From Rostratula benghalensis (Eukaryota; Chordata; Aves; Charadriiformes; Rostratulidae): a DNA stretch of 64,000 bases. Each line of letters opens with the position of its first letter. Position 1 is the stretch's first letter. The DNA lies in assembly GCA_013399305.1 (NCBI GenBank), contig VXAI01000627.1, forward strand, positions 21,053-85,052, in the 5' to 3' direction. The position numbers were made by a program, and so were the translations under genes. The notes beneath the pieces were generated by a model. It was not told the origin of the DNA, made no database searches, and was given only the letters and a program-made list of their open reading frames with translations. Shown here piece after piece: positions 1 through 17,798 of the stretch.

Positions 1-1954
1 CCCCCAAACCACTCTGTAGCTATTGCATGCATGCGATGTGCAGTAACCACTGGCAGCTCATAGCTTGAAAGGGTGCTTTATTTTGTTTCGGTACAGACTC
101 AGTCCAGCTCACAGAGAACACGTTTGTCAATCACATATCTTCACTTTGCAGGAGAGATGGGCATGAACGCGCGAGCCGACACCAGCCCTTTATAGCCAAT
201 TTATGCAACTTTCACCTCAAAAGCATCCCCAATGGCACACAGGTTCCCCCAGCATCCCATGCTGGAGCACTGTAACTGCATCTCTGCAAGCACAGGAGAG
301 GAGGATGTAAATCTCAAGGACTGTAAAATTACACCTACGCACTGCTTGGGATTTAATGTTCAAAATCCTGCTTTCGACAGTAACTTGAAAATTCATTTTA
401 TAAGAATGAGTCGCTCAATAACCTATGTTCCTCCACGTTCAAGCTCAGGCTATGGACAGCAGTCCTCAGCCCAAGCAGCCAACAGTCAAATGGGCACCTG
501 AATCTCAACAGAACAAAGCAGTCTCCCAGCTTCAACCATTTTATTAGAACCTGAGACAGCAACGAAGGCAAGAAAGCTTGCTAAATCAGTCTCTACCAAA
601 CTTACCTGCCTCATTAGACGCAAGGTCTGGTAATACTCATGAGGCTTTGGGGGTTTTTTTAAAGCACAAGACTCAGGACCCAAAAGCTCACCTCCTTCCC
701 CTGCCACCCAGGCTTACACCGGGTGGTCAAGCAAAAGACACCGTCACTCTTCACAAAACTTGCACCAAAGTTCTGATACAACCAGGTATAAATTCTCCCC
801 ATCACAGACAGAGCTTCTATCTTTAAGCAAAATAGAGCTGACAAATAATGTCAGCTGTTATCTTCTATGTCAGAGAAGAAAAATAAAGGAGGGGGGTGGG
901 GGGGAGAAAACAACCCAACCTCTTTCTGGAGAGGGTTAAACAGTGACTTCTTTTAAACCACGTTGGCTGTAATGGTGACAAAACCCCAATACCCTCCCAC
1001 AACCTACCATGAAACCCACAGGAACACAGAAAATACTCACAGAATGAAGGTAAGAGGACAGAAAAGAGACTATGAAAGATTCCAGTCTGAAGCATGCTTC
1101 AAGTAGCTTAAACTTCCAAAGTTCCGTACACTTAACCTGCTCCTGAGCACTCCGCTGTTTTTTCTGCCCTTTCCACCCAATCACTTCTCTCTCCTCTCAC
1201 AAGAGCAACAGAAAATGAGAAAATGGACAACAGGAGTGAGAGACAACGGAAGCAGTGAGTTAGCCCCTACTATCAAGCACAGAAGGCATTCTATAAGCTG
1301 TCAAATGTAAGAGCAACATGGCAACTTTCCTTGTCCCTCCACCTAACACCATCATGTTTTGAAACGTTTAAAAGAAAACGTCCAAAGTTCATGCCCAAGC
1401 TCCTCAAAGTTTTAAACACAGCATCTTACAATTCAGAGAACACTGTCTTTTTATTTGTAAACCGGAGTTTGAAGTATCTTACAATATACTTTTGATTTCA
1501 CATTTCTAAAGAAACATCATTTAAGAACTGAAAGAACAGCGTGCCATTAAACGTTAAGGACCGTATTTTAAAAACCCTTCGTTTAAAAAAGGTTATATAG
1601 GTACTATGGATTTATGCTGCATTTGAAAGTCAACTAATGAAGCATCTAAATGACTGAAAACGAAGTGCAAAATTGGAAGTGCAGTGGCAGGTGAGGCTGT
1701 ATCGTTGTGCTCAAGACAGAAGAGGTTTGCCCGTGGCAGGCACGGCTGCACGCCCACAAGACAACCCCGTCTCAGCCATGAACCCTGCAGGATCTGAGGG
1801 AACACTGCTGATTCGGGCAGTTTGACCTACTCAGTACCAACTCCCCCTCTCTCCAGTAAGAATGGTATTAACTCAAGCTTTCCCTTAAGCAATAAAACCT
1901 TTCTAATTAGCAACAAAAAAAAAAATAAAGATGACATGCTTGCTCTGTTTCAGG
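1..1954. other. Downstream flank of GOLPH3, no gene recognised
   Basis: No reading frame here resembles a known protein. In human synteny the next gene on this side is PDZD2, but none of its coding sequence is visible. The stretch holds an LTR-like module at its left end (described separately), a G-rich tract around 886-905 (G6 T G7) and an A-rich run just before the GOLPH3 polyadenylation signal. The small ORFs are short and lack recognisable domains. Confidence 0.6.
40..215 (-). mobile_element. Possible LTR fragment (TATA box plus AATAAA module)
   Basis: On the minus strand a TATAAAG box lies at 194-188 and an AATAAAG signal at 82-76, about 107 bp downstream. Between them is a GC-rich stretch with several CpGs (around 160-180). 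A promoter and polyadenylation signal this close together is the usual U3-R-U5 layout of a compact retroviral LTR. I see no clear TG...CA ends or target-site duplication, and the window begins inside or next to it, so the boundaries are guesses. A terminal piece of another gene is the alternative. Confidence 0.3.
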
Positions 1955-3439
1955 CACTTTTAAGATCATAGTTTATTTACTGTAGGTAAAAAGCTAGTGT
2001 ACAGATTAAGGGATTCCTTAAATTTCAACTCTACAGTTATACACCATCTAGTATTCTTGCTCTGAACATTAACCCAAAAAAAGTTTCTAAACACCTGTAA
2101 GCCCCACTATAAATCTGCAGTGTTATGGAGAAAAAATATATATATAAATCAATGCTTAATTTTTTCAATGCATAATATTTACACTGTAAAACAAATGGGA
2201 GATAAAAAGCAGTGGCAGAGGCGATCGCTTTTAAAAGCCTAAAGTTTTATATTTTTGTTTTTCTTGTTGTTTTTACAATAGTGTGCTAATCAGCAGCATT
2301 GTATATATTAAAAAAAAGAAGAAGAGTGTCCCATTAGAGAAATCGTAGTCATCTGAACTGCAGTCATTACTTACTAACCATTTACATGCAACACCTGCTA
2401 GGACTGACATTTTGTTTTTAAAGTGTGGAATAGATTATGAGGTTTAAGAGACAAATGTTAATTTGTGTACAAAATTAAGAGACGCACTCAAGAATTGTAC
2501 TGCTCATGAGCCTCCTCTGTACGGGGCCGGGGGGTGGAAGTACAAACAATGCTAGGAAGCGGTCTCTCTCCATACACTAATTATCAAAGGCAATGCATAG
2601 ACTGAGAATACCTGAATGTCAAACTGTAGACACTGGAAACCAACAGCTTTCACAGACATGCTCTTGGCAGGAGGCTGATCCTTCCAACAAATGGCAATGG
2701 TGGGCAGCAAATAAGGGGCAACAGGTGTACAACTAAGTAGATCTTGCAAAATACTCAGATGGGGCAGTTGTTAATATACAATTTGAACTATATATACACA
2801 ATATCATGGAATGTATTCCATCCCAGAACTGGTTTATTAAATTGAACCTTTCTACACTAGCCTTACAACTCGGCTATTGTTCTAACAAAAACATGAAAAC
2901 AAAGCTGCTTAATGATATTTCTGCTTTTAAAGTAATTTTGTTAGATATAATTGAAGCAATGTCTGTGTATAAAATGTCCTGACAGACACTTCAACATGGA
3001 GCTTTGGTGATTTTAAAAGGCCCTTGTTCAAGTTGTACTGCAGAAGTACTGATGCATGCACACATCTGTGTCAGCGGAGATTAGTGGTCCAACTGCATGC
3101 ACATGTCCTCCTTGAGGTGCTTTCCACGTTAAACCACTTCAATAACAGTAAGATGAAAAACAGATAAAAGTATTTCAGATAACTCAAACTGATTAGGAAA
3201 TGGAATGCCAATATGGCAGTAAAACCTTTTTTCTGTTGGTTTTAAACAGGAAGGTCTCTTGTACCAGCAGAATCCTGTATACAGATACACAGAGAAGGAG
3301 GGAATACACCACTTATAATTCCCATTAAACAAGAGCCGATTCATCATGTGAGAAGGTACAAATTACAGAAAACATGAATAGTCAATAGAAGAGAAACAAC
3401 TGGTTTACATGAAAAAAAGAAAGAACACCAGTCTGATTG
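1955..3439 (-). other. GOLPH3: GOLPH3 3' UTR (probable)
   Basis: This AT-rich sequence follows the GOLPH3 stop codon on the minus strand. An AATAAA signal at 1977-1972 could end the transcript near 1955, giving a 3' UTR of about 1.5 kb, close to the roughly 1.6 kb I recall for human GOLPH3. Other AATAAA-like hexamers on this strand (near 2833 and 1450) could produce shorter or longer forms. No repeat family is recognised inside it. The end position is inferred from the signal only. Confidence 0.55.
1972..1977 (-). terminator. GOLPH3: Polyadenylation signal AATAAA, GOLPH3
   Basis: Canonical AATAAA hexamer on the minus strand, about 1.46 kb past the GOLPH3 stop codon. The size fit with the known human transcript makes it the best candidate for the main site. 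Usage is not shown by sequence alone. Confidence 0.5.
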
Positions 3440-7157
<3,718 letters not shown>

Positions 7158-7944
7158 CTAGGACAGAATATAAGGCAGTCAGTATTTTGACTTAACTTCA
7201 TACAGCACAAACATCCACTAATAAAAAATGGGAAAAAAAATATACCTGTTATTAAAACAAGGACATTTAAAAAAATTAAGAGATGACCTCTAGGAATATG
7301 ACAGCTTAAAAAATACATAATACAAAAAAACCAACCAAACAAATAAACAACAACCCTATTATTATTTTAATTACAAATTACTATGTTAAGTCTTAGGTTA
7401 TCTGTAACTGAAATGAACATCAATTAACTAAAACTACAGTGTTAATAAAAGGAAGATAAACCATTAACCCAGCAATGTTCTTCCCCAAAGAAAGTATGTT
7501 ACAGTGTTTAATTACTCTCTGATGGTAATCCATTTTTATGGCTTCAAGTTGATTGATTCAAAAGAAAACAGTTAAAACTCTACAGTTAAACAATAAGGCC
7601 ATCTGAAACTGAGAAAGAAATTACGAAATGAAAAAGCAAAAAAACCCTGTTTTTCTTCTTTCATATATTGATGGATAATAATAGGCTCGAGAAAACACCT
7701 GTAAGTTTTGCAGCAGTCAGGAATACCTTGACCAGCAGTGCTACATTCCATTCACCACTAGTTAAAACACACATATTGGTGAAATAGGTGTACTAATAAA
7801 CCCCTTAATCTGCAATAATAAAAGCGATATAATTTAATTTTGTTTTTAAATCACTTTTAAAGTTATTTTAATTATTCCTTCAAGAGAGCACAAGAGAACA
7901 ACCAAAAAATATTCACAGTAATGCAAAACTTAAGAATTGAGTTA

Positions 7945-8720
7945 CTCATTATGGTTGGAAGAGACCTTGAAGATCATCAAGTCCAACTGCTAACTCAGCA
8001 GTGCCAAATTACTGCTAAAACAAGTCCCCATCTACGCAACTTTTAAATACCTCCAGGGACAGTGACTGCATCACTTCCCTGGGCAGACTGCTCCAATGCT
8101 TGACAACCCTTTCAATGAAGAAATTTTTCCTAATATCCACCCTAAACCTCCCCTGGGCACAACTGGAGGCTGTTTCCTCTTGTCATATTGCCTGTTACTT
8201 GGGAGAAGAGACCAATCCCTACCTTGCTACAACCTCTTTTCAGATAGTTTTAGAGAGTGATAAGATCTCCCCCTCAGACTCCTCCAGACTCAACAAGCCC
8301 AGTCCCTTCAGCTACTCCTCATAAGCCTTGTCCTCTAGACCCCTCACCAGCTTTGTTGCCTTTCTCTGGACACACTCCAGCCCCTCAATGTCTTTCTTGC
8401 AGTGAGGGGCCCAAAGCTGAACACAGCATTTGAGCTGCAGCCTCACCAATGCCAAGTACAGGGGCATGATCACTGTCCCAATCCTGCTGCCACAATGTTT
8501 CCAATACAGGCCAGGATGTTATTTGCCACATTGGCCACCTGGGCACACTGCTGGCTCATATTCAACCAACACCCCAGGTCCTTTTCTGCTGGGCACCCCT
8601 CCAGCCACTCTTCCCCAAGCCTGTTGCGCTACACAGGGCTGTTGTGACCCAAGTGCAGGACGCAACTCTTGGCCTTGTTGAACCTCCTCCCGTTCAGTCC
8701 ATTGATCCAGTCTGTCCATG
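7945..8720 (-). mobile_element. CR1 LINE, 5'-truncated, 3' end at left
   Basis: Reading the plus strand gives the reverse complement of a CR1 tail. It runs from GGTTGGAAGAGACCTTGAAG at the left, through the conserved phrases for the end of the reverse transcriptase, to a truncation near 8720 in text resembling CTTGTTGAACCTCC...GATCCAGTCTGTCC. The copy is full of stops, so it is dead. It sits in GOLPH3 intron 2 in the same orientation as the gene. Boundaries are approximate to about 10 bp. Confidence 0.88.
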
Positions 8721-9407
8721 TAAACCATATAAAATACTATTTTTCCAGTTATAAAAACAAGAGCACCAGACAAGAACATACAGATTAAAATAGCCCAAGT
8801 CCATGTTTGGGGAAAAAAAAAAAAAAGTAAATCTAAACCTATTTTTCCTTAGTAAAAGAGGAATTACCAGCGTTTCAAGGCTAGTTTATGAAAATAACAA
8901 TTAAATGTGGCAATTTAAATAGGTTTACAAGCTAGCACTTTATAAGCATCAGGTAATATTATAACTGGCAATTGACAGAAAACCTAAAACATGGGTATAA
9001 TTCCAGATACACAAGAGAGGCAGCCAGCGAGAGATCTGCTGTCTCATAAAGCTTTAAAATAGCCCAGACGGTATCCCAGAAAACTTTTAAGCATTGAAAT
9101 TGAAATACATCCCAAGTTTAGTTCCATTCTGTAGTTCTAATAATCATTACTGCAAACAACAGAGGAGTAGAATGCATTTTCATACTGTCTTTAGACAACA
9201 CTGAAATGAGTTCCAATGGTATTCCTGTTTTGTTTTTTTTTTTTGAAGTGTCCCATATGATTAATGCCACAGTAACCTTAGGTACACTGGATTGCTCCCA
9301 TGTGCTGCAGTTGGTAACATACTATTCACCATCTAACTTTAACAAGTAAGATGTGAAGTCATCTTTTTGACCTGTTTTATTAGATAAAGAACAAATGAGA
9401 TGCAAAA

Positions 9408-9470
9408 CCAACAACAACAACAAAAAAACAACCAACAAACCACACCAAACAAAAAAAGACCCCAAACCAA
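9408..9470 (+). repeat. A/C-rich simple tract (AAC and AACC units)
   Basis: Low-complexity run of AAC triplets grading into AACCAAC and ACAAAAAA units. The same A-rich, ACCAACC-type texture recurs many times in the window (see findings). Confidence 0.75.
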
Positions 9471-12400
9471 AACCTAAACCTTATTGACCAGAAAAAAATT
9501 CTTTCAAGTCTAGGATACAAAAGTTTTAAAAAGTTTAGAAAACAGCTTTTCCTGCTTACTTTTTCCTGCCACTGCAAAGAAGTTTAAGAAGCTAGCTTGA
9601 GTACAATGCACCATGACACTACAAGCCTAAATGTACAGGCATTTAGAGAAAACTGCTGTAAGGAGCACAGACTTCTCCGTTCAACTCAGTCAAGACTCCA
9701 TGAGCTCTTGTGAAGCCAGAATGCACAGCGTTTACCATTCTCCATAGCCAGGCATGCAGCAACTGTTTCTTCTCACTTCTCTGCTACACTGAATATTCAC
9801 GTCACAGACACTTCTGACTATCCATCCCCTCAAACAAAAGGATTTTGCTTCACACTTCCATGATATTTCTCTTCCGCTCCCCTTCCCAGCACATGGAGGC
9901 AGGCAACAGTGAAAGCCCAGCTGCCTCTCTCTCCTATCTTCATGGACCTGCCCTTTTTCTTGAGGAAGGATTTATCAATGAATGCTTCCTGGCTCGCTCT
10001 CTTCAGAGTCACAACAGCACAGCAGGAGTGGGAAATCGAGGGGGTTTGGAATCATGTGAACCACAAGAAATCTGTGAATCACAGAAAATTAAGCATCCAC
10101 AAGGAGGAATTTTTTTTCTCTCTTTAATAGATGAGCTAAGGTAGAGAAAGAAGCTAAGATCCCAGTCCTTCAAGTAGATGGTTCTTACCCTTACTGAAAA
10201 AACCCCCAAACTTTCTTTATTCCAATTTTTCAGTAATTTATCAGGTACTAGGATTTGCCTTGTATCCAACTGCTGAGGAACTTTGAATTATACAGAATAT
10301 TTGATGTGCATTTGCCAAAATTCAGCTCTGCAGTTAAACAATGCAAAAGGTTAAGCACCTCTTACTTCGATTTTTAAGTAAACTTCATTATTTAGTTTTA
10401 ATACAAAAATTCACTCATGCATGAATCACTAAGAATAATCAGATATTAAATACTTAAGGTTAGTCTGCCATAGATTTGTTGGACTTTAAGAGCTCCAGTT
10501 GGTTTGCTTACTGAGGTTGCAAGGCAGCACAGAGTACCGTTGTCTATCTTCAATAACCACTAGTCTTAGAAATTATTTTAGTTATACATAAGCCTCAGCA
10601 TTCGTTTCTAAACTGATAGGAGTACATAGAACTCCACAATGATGCAATAATTACATACTCTCAAGCCAAATTTACGAGAATGTTGCAACATAAAATGTCA
10701 CATTGACTTTTCAAAGTTTCACTAATGACCATCAACTCCTTGTCTGCCAGTTTCTCAGTCTCTTTGTCTCTCTACAGTGCTCAAGCAGGGACTTAATAAA
10801 TCTTGACCCAACTGCTTTAAGGTTTGAAGTGGAAATCATTGCAGCTAGCAATCTTTTAAGTCAGTTGTATAACCAAGGCTGGTTATAAATCCATAGCATA
10901 CCACTGTCTAAAGAACTAGTTCTACCCTCTTATTGTTCTCATCTTACTGCTTATGTCAGCAGTCTCGCTTGTGCTGTATCTGATGACAACATCAAAAAAT
11001 TAATTCAAGTAAAAATTAAACTGACCAAAGAAGTGAATTTGTTCTCAGCCAGAAGTGTTACCTGACATGGCTGCACAAATGCTAACAACAACCCAACGGG
11101 GACTCCCGGGGACTCTCTTTGCAGAGATAGGACTAGCCTTCTCAGTGGCAACACAGGCTGAAGTGACCGTAGCCTAAACTTCTCCTTTCAGGCCATAGCT
11201 TGAAGATACAGGATTTTGATTCACACATCAAAGCTTTGAGTTCTAAGGAAGTTTTACCTTCCCACAAAATGCGAGGATGGTATTGGGGTGAGGAAAATGA
11301 TGAGCTAGCCTGAGAGGCATAACCTATATGAAATGGTATTGACCCTGAATCACAACCTTGGATAAACTAGACAGTTCACGCCACTTAATAAACAGTATCT
11401 AATACAATGAAGGCCAAGGGCAAGGCAACCAAAGCCTGTGAAACGGGGACAAGCAAAATGCCTGGTAATATGAAACACTTAAACCTAGAAACAAGACTGA
11501 AATTTGGTGTTAATGCAAAACTTCAAACAAGGAACAAAACAACGCAAGTCATTCATGAGAATGATTTCTAAATTGAGAGAGGTGGTGCAGGCAGAGAGTA
11601 GGTCTCATATATACCAGCAGTTAGGGATTTTATTTGCAGGAAATTACTTAAGAAGAAATTTGAGTTTTAAATTGATTCACTTGAGTTTTAAATTAAGGCC
11701 TTCTTCATAGAACTCTCCTGCCTGCATAAAGAAATCTCTCAATTGCTTTACAACATTGGAAAGAACAAACCCCTGTGTAGGTCTTAGATCACCTTATAAA
11801 GGGTGAAGGATAGGGCGATAGAAGAAATAAACAGGCCAACCCTCCACACACACAAAAATCACAAACAAATTAACAAAACACCCACAAAAGACTATAATAA
11901 TTTTGATTTTACTCTTTACTGAAGATATCCACAGGTTATTTTTCTTAAAAAAACCCCAAACCCTATAATTAAAATTTCAGGCAGAGAGAGCTGACAAGGT
12001 TTGCATAGAATGAAAATAACTGCTAGAGAACATTCCTGAATAGCTAAGGAGCCAAAAGCTTCGGAGAAAAAAATTGTGTGCAAACTAATCAATGCTGAAT
12101 ATGCTTAAATGAAGCTAAAAGAAGTAGGTGCTGTTTGTCTGAACAGAGGTTCAATTCTTCAGAAGAGAAGGAAGCTGGGAGAAGGCTGGGGAATTTGTAA
12201 GCTTTGCTTTAAAAAAAAATTAGCAAAAGATAATATTGACAGGGAAATGTGCCATAAAAGAGAATTTATTCGTGGTGGATAGACAACATTTGACCATGTT
12301 TTCAATAAGCTTATTTTACAAGTATCCTCTAAGGCTGATGATGGAAAAATTTCTTCAAACACAGGTTTTGCACTAAGGAAAAATCCAGAGGTAGCAGGAA

Positions 12401-12955
12401 TAATTTAAGACTTCAAATCTCCAGCCTAATGCAATAAAGGACCTTAAAAATTTGCCCATCGTAAAGGTCAGCAAGTACAACAAAATTAATAGACCAGTCA
12501 CATGCTTAAACTAGATCCAGTTTTATGTTCTGGGAGCCCACGGTACAGGGATCTTCCTTCTCATGCATTGCAAGCACAAATTCCAAGACTGCATGTACCA
12601 GAATTACACCGATGGCTTTCAGGATGCATCTGGCAGGCTGTCTGTTAGCCTTTCCTTGCAGCCCCAGCCCACATGTCACCAACATTTGCAACTGCCAGTT
12701 CCTTCAGCGAATTATAACTGGTGCTACTGGCTGCCAGCAGTAACTGCTGCCACCGCACCCTGGCCAGAGCCACTGCCAACTGTTTGTGCAAGGATCCCAG
12801 CAGCCAGGAACACATCACGAGAAGAAGAAACAGGAGCAGAGAACAAGTACAACACAACAGATTTTTCCAAGACACTTCAGCTCACCATTTAAACACTTTT
12901 AACTCCGGTCACCTAACTTAGATCACTACTCAGAATCCCCACCCATGTGTAAAGA

Positions 12956-12980
12956 AAAACAAACAAACAAACAAACAAAA
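12956..12980 (+). repeat. (AAAC)n microsatellite
   Basis: About six AAAC units, roughly 90 bp downstream of the exon 2 donor on the gene strand. Confidence 0.9.
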
Positions 12981-13005
12981 AGTCTTTTTCTTGCAATCAG
13001 TTTTA

Positions 13006-13269
<264 letters not shown>

Positions 13270-13522
13270 TTACTGCATTCTCTAAGCAGTTCTCCTGCCT
13301 TCATACACTTTTGAAGTAGCATCACTAGTCAGGTACCTCTCATGTCCATGAAATAGAAACAGACTCATCCCCTATTAGTTTTAGCACTTGGTCTCTGCTC
13401 TTTGAAGAAAATGGAAACCTCAGCAAAGTGATACAAAACGGCAACATGTCACCACCTGTAAGTTGTAAAGTGTAATTTATTACATAGTCAAAATAAACTT
13501 ACTACATTTTTAATACGTGAAG

Positions 13523-13694
13523 CATTTGGAACAGGCTGCCCAGAGAGGTGGTGGAGTCTCCTTCTCTGGAGACTTCAAAACCCGTCTGGACGCCTTCCTG
13601 TGTGACCTGATCTGGGTGTTCCTGCTCTGGCAGGGGGATTGGACTGGATGATCTTTCAAGGTCCTTTCCAATCCCTGATAGTCTGTGATTCTGC
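13523..13694 (+). mobile_element. CR1 LINE, short 3' fragment
   Basis: The fragment starts in GGAACAGGCTGCCCAGAGAGG and ends at GGTCCTTTCCAATCCCTGAT...TGTGATTCTG, the characteristic last 170 bp of a CR1 copy in plus orientation. It matches the same young subfamily as the copies at 34838 and 47342, as shown by the shared phrase CCTGATCTGGGTGTTCCTGC. Confidence 0.9.
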
Positions 13695-14418
13695 ACAGGC
13701 TTATCTGAGTTTTCTGAGAAACATTAACGTGATTTACATCCCTAAAAAGTACAGCACGGATGAAGTAATAACTACCCAAAAATCAATTATTAAGTAAAAT
13801 ATGGAGTATACTGGAAGCATAAGTGTGGCAATCAGCACAAATAACAGAACTGATTTTTTAGCTTCGATATAGCAAACTAAAGGACATTTGAATAAAGGAC
13901 ATTGGAATAGCTACTATTTTGTTGTTAAAATCCTTTGAAAACATCTATTTTTAAAGCTTGATGTGTATTACTCTCAAAAAGACTGCAGAACTGGAAACCA
14001 CATTTATTCTACAAACCACATCACATTTACCATGTTTTTTCATCTATGTTTCTGCATCGATAGCTAGTTATGTGCTTAGACGGCAGAACAGAGTACTTCA
14101 CCCAACAGATTTTACTCAATACCTAGAAATACACGTACTGACTTTTGTACTCTATTGCTTAACAACTGTGACCCCCAAGAAAAAAAATCTTATAAAAAGA
14201 TACTATTTTACCTATAGAGTAGCCAATGAAGTTCTTGCCTTTTTTTTTTTAATACCGAAGTATCTGAGACCCAAAAAAAAAATAATTCTGAGAAATGTCT
14301 TAATAGAAATGCCTGCAGATACACTTTATATGACATAAAAAGACTTTCCGAAACTAGGCTAATAGTTCATCTCTGAAAATATCCACTTTGCGATTCTCTA
14401 ACAAATTGTGCTGAAAAC

Positions 14419-14438
14419 AAAATCAATCAATCAATCAA
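14419..14438 (+). repeat. (AATC)n microsatellite
   Basis: About four to five AATC units in GOLPH3 intron 1. Confidence 0.85.
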
Positions 14439-15196
14439 AACTACCACTCTCTTTCGTCTCTTCCATAAATTTTATCTTGACCAATGACAAAGACAAGCTT
14501 AAATCAAAAGCAATTCAGTATTACCCTATTTGCAAATAAAAGCTGCCAATGTACAGAGATGCAAGTCCACTAAACTTACAAAGCAGTCACTAATGCATGC
14601 CATTAGAAACAGATTTCCAGACACATGATAATATTTGGTTCATTTGATTACTTGGCTATTTCCAAAGCTGCATTATATAGATTACCAATACTTCTGGAAA
14701 GTCTACAAAAACTCTGAATCTCTCGAAAGTAATTACTGAAATACATCATTTATTTAAAAGGCCACAAATATAACAAAAAGAAAGGGAAAAGAGAAATGAC
14801 CTTTATATTCTACTATTTCCAATCAAATATCCTCTTTACATAATAATTTTTTTAATCGGACAACACGTACAACAAAAAATGTAGTGTTCAAACTTAGAGC
14901 TGCACGTAGTAAACATACACCTGCTTAATTCATACTAAATTCATTCGTACTAAACATACACCTTCTTCATACACACATTCACAAAAGGTTTTACGTTATT
15001 ATGCAAACAGTTAAAGTGCTAATTTCCCCCCCTCCTTGTTTAGCACTGAAAACTGAATTTATTTTTAAAGTTACTATTTTTCAGTGAAATGGTATTAACT
15101 ACACTACACCTGGCAGCAATTACCAGATGTACACTGCTCTGCTCCAGCAGTTATTCAACACACATGGCAACAGGCTGTGTCTTGCAAAGAAATATG

Positions 15197-15345
15197 GGAT
15201 CATAGGGTAATTCAGCACCAGGAGATCTCTAGATTCAACCTCCTGCTGAAAGCAGGATCAGCTATGAAGTGAGATCTAGTTGCTCAGGGTTATTCTACTC
15301 AGGCACATCTTGATAACCTCCAAGGATACAGACCACAACCATGCA
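15197..15345 (-). mobile_element. Old CR1 3' fragment (degraded)
   Basis: The plus strand reads as the reverse complement of an old CR1 tail. The phrases resemble 'TCAACCTCCTGCTGAAAGCAGG', 'AGTTGCTCAGGG' and 'GATAACCTCCAAGGATACAGAC', which are typical of CR1 families with that wording. It is strongly diverged and lacks a clean tail, so the call is moderate. Confidence 0.65.
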
Positions 15346-17760
15346 ACAGTTTTTAATCAAGGGATCCTGAGAGACAGGTGAAAAAGATCATGGTCTTCAT
15401 AAATGGCACTGCTTGCCCTAGTGGGTTAGATGACATTAAAGTCATGAGAATGTATACTGCCTCACCACTCTTTTGTTGTTTCTTTTTCTTCCTTCCTCTC
15501 TCCAGGCTCAGAGTTTGCAGGTGATCCACTAGAGAAGAAATGTCCTATTTCAATACACAGAGATTATACTCCTATTAATACTATGAGGAAGGAGACACTT
15601 TAGAACAGTCTGTGTCATCCTGGACATTTTTCAATCCATTACACGGATCTTTCCAGATATTTCAGGCAGATGGACGGACTGGTTTTGGTATTTACTGCAA
15701 AAACCTGAGACAACTGAAGGAACCTTCAAAGAAGGTCACTTTAGTACACAACAGTAACTAAATCTTCTTTTAATTAAATCAAACTTGCTGGTGTAACTGA
15801 GTATGAGTTGAAGCAGACATTTATCTTCAACACTGCACCACCTTCTTAACACCTATTCTAAGTGGCATACAAAGTAACTAGAAATAGGTGCACAAAGGAG
15901 AAACAATAATGCTCAGCATTATACTACTACCGCCTATTTAAAGAGACTATAGATGGACAGTGAAGAAAAAAACTAAGTGAAAAGGGTAGAGAGAACAATA
16001 CTAACATATGGAGATAGAGAACAGAAATATAGAATAATGTACTATTTGCAGATGAAACAATTCTTTTTTTCCATTTTCCCACAGACAAGGACCAAAAGAT
16101 AGTACCTGAAGTTAGCTCAGAGGCTAGAAAAGCCAAAGGTCAACTTCTTTTCTATGCCTCTATTCAGGTGTTTTTATAGGAAGGCAAAAGCTTTTAAAAA
16201 TCCTTTTAAAAAAATAAGTTAAATTCATAGGAGATTGATAATGAAGTCTGACATGCAGCAATGGATCTGTAAGGCATGCACAGCCTGGGAATCTCATACC
16301 CAGGGGCTTGCACCCATCCAAGTCAGTGTACACTGGAGAGGAGTTACCACACTCGAGAGGAGCACCCAACACCTGAACATGGCCTGGCCATTGCTTGTTA
16401 CAGGTTATGGAATAAGATTGGGGTTGGTTTCACCTTTTGATACCTTTCTCATTGTTATTCCAAATATCTAACAGTCTGAAAGGACTCTGATTGAAGATCA
16501 AACATCAGCATTTACAGATGCCAGTCATCCCACTCTTTAATGCTCTCAAACAGCACTAGTTTTCTCACAGCACCAAATGTTTTACTTTATCTGTCTTCCT
16601 ACTGATCTTTAACAATTTTATAAATACCCTAACCCAGAGAAATACTTCTTTCATTAAAGCTTTTAAGCAGCAGGGGAAAAAAAATTACAAGGCAGGAAAT
16701 TATTTTTTATCTGACAGCAATCACATTAGAATAGCACTTTAGCTCACAAGAGAAAATTTTAAATTTACATTGATTCAAAGATCAGAAGAATGTTTACAAT
16801 TGTCATGTTTATTTACATAAACACAGCACCAAAGCATTGTCATAGCTGCTCTAGAAATTTTCAGGTAAAAACTACTTTTGCTAACAAGCATAAAGGGAAA
16901 TAAGGATAAAATTTATAACAGAATCTTTTTACCATATTAACTCTGAAAGTTCAGACCTTCCACTCAGGTATGGCAAAGTACACAAGACCCTAAGTACACA
17001 AGACACTAAGACTAAGACTCTCTTTTCACTTAAAGAGTAATTTATCCAAAAACCGTGTTCATTAGGACATTTCTCTCCCATCACCTCCTGCAGCATTTAT
17101 TCGCTTTCTCTTCTTCGCATGCCCCTTACCCAATTTCCAGCTCACATGTTTTTCCTGTTCAGTTAGTTATTAACCTCTTGAAACTCTCACTTATTAATAG
17201 TCCATCTCCCAATGATGGCTCTGTGCCTTGTTGTTACCTAATCTACCTTATCTTCCAACTCCCTGCTTTTACTTTGCCTCTTTAGCCGCACTTCCTTACT
17301 ATCAAACGGTGACAACCTCCCTCCTACAGCAACGCTCCCCTTCACATCATCTTACTGGGACACATAGTAGACTTACTATTCACTTCCAAGTTTATAAAGA
17401 TTTAAATTTCTCTGACCTTCATGGATTTCCTCAGATATGTTCACACAGATGGTGCAGACAAGGTATCAAAGTGCATGTATACAAATATGTATATATACAT
17501 ACACACTATATATAGTGAGCAGCCATCTTATTTTTTGCCTCCGCTCCACCAGAGCTACAAAGCCACACAATTTTATGCATCTGCATACAAAGCAATGCAA
17601 ACATATACTAGGACCTAGCCTCCTACAGATGTTGACATACAGAGTGCAACAGGAGGTAGGGTTCATGCACACACCCCGCAGGGAAGGAAGGGGACAGGGA
17701 AGAAACCCTGAGTGGGAAAGTCCCGTAAAATTTTAACTTACATTATTCTCTAACAATATC

Positions 17761-17798
17761 CTTCTTTTTTTTCTTTTCTTTTTTTTTTTTTTTTTTTT
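17761..17798 (+). repeat. Polypyrimidine (T-rich) tract
   Basis: Run of T with a few interspersed C, ending in an uninterrupted T stretch of about 18. On the gene (minus) strand this is an A-rich purine tract deep in intron 1. Confidence 0.9.

Noticed and set aside
13958..14338. 126-codon plus-strand ORF in GOLPH3 intron 1
   Set aside because: Ordinary intronic AT-rich sequence, antisense to the gene, with no recognised motif.
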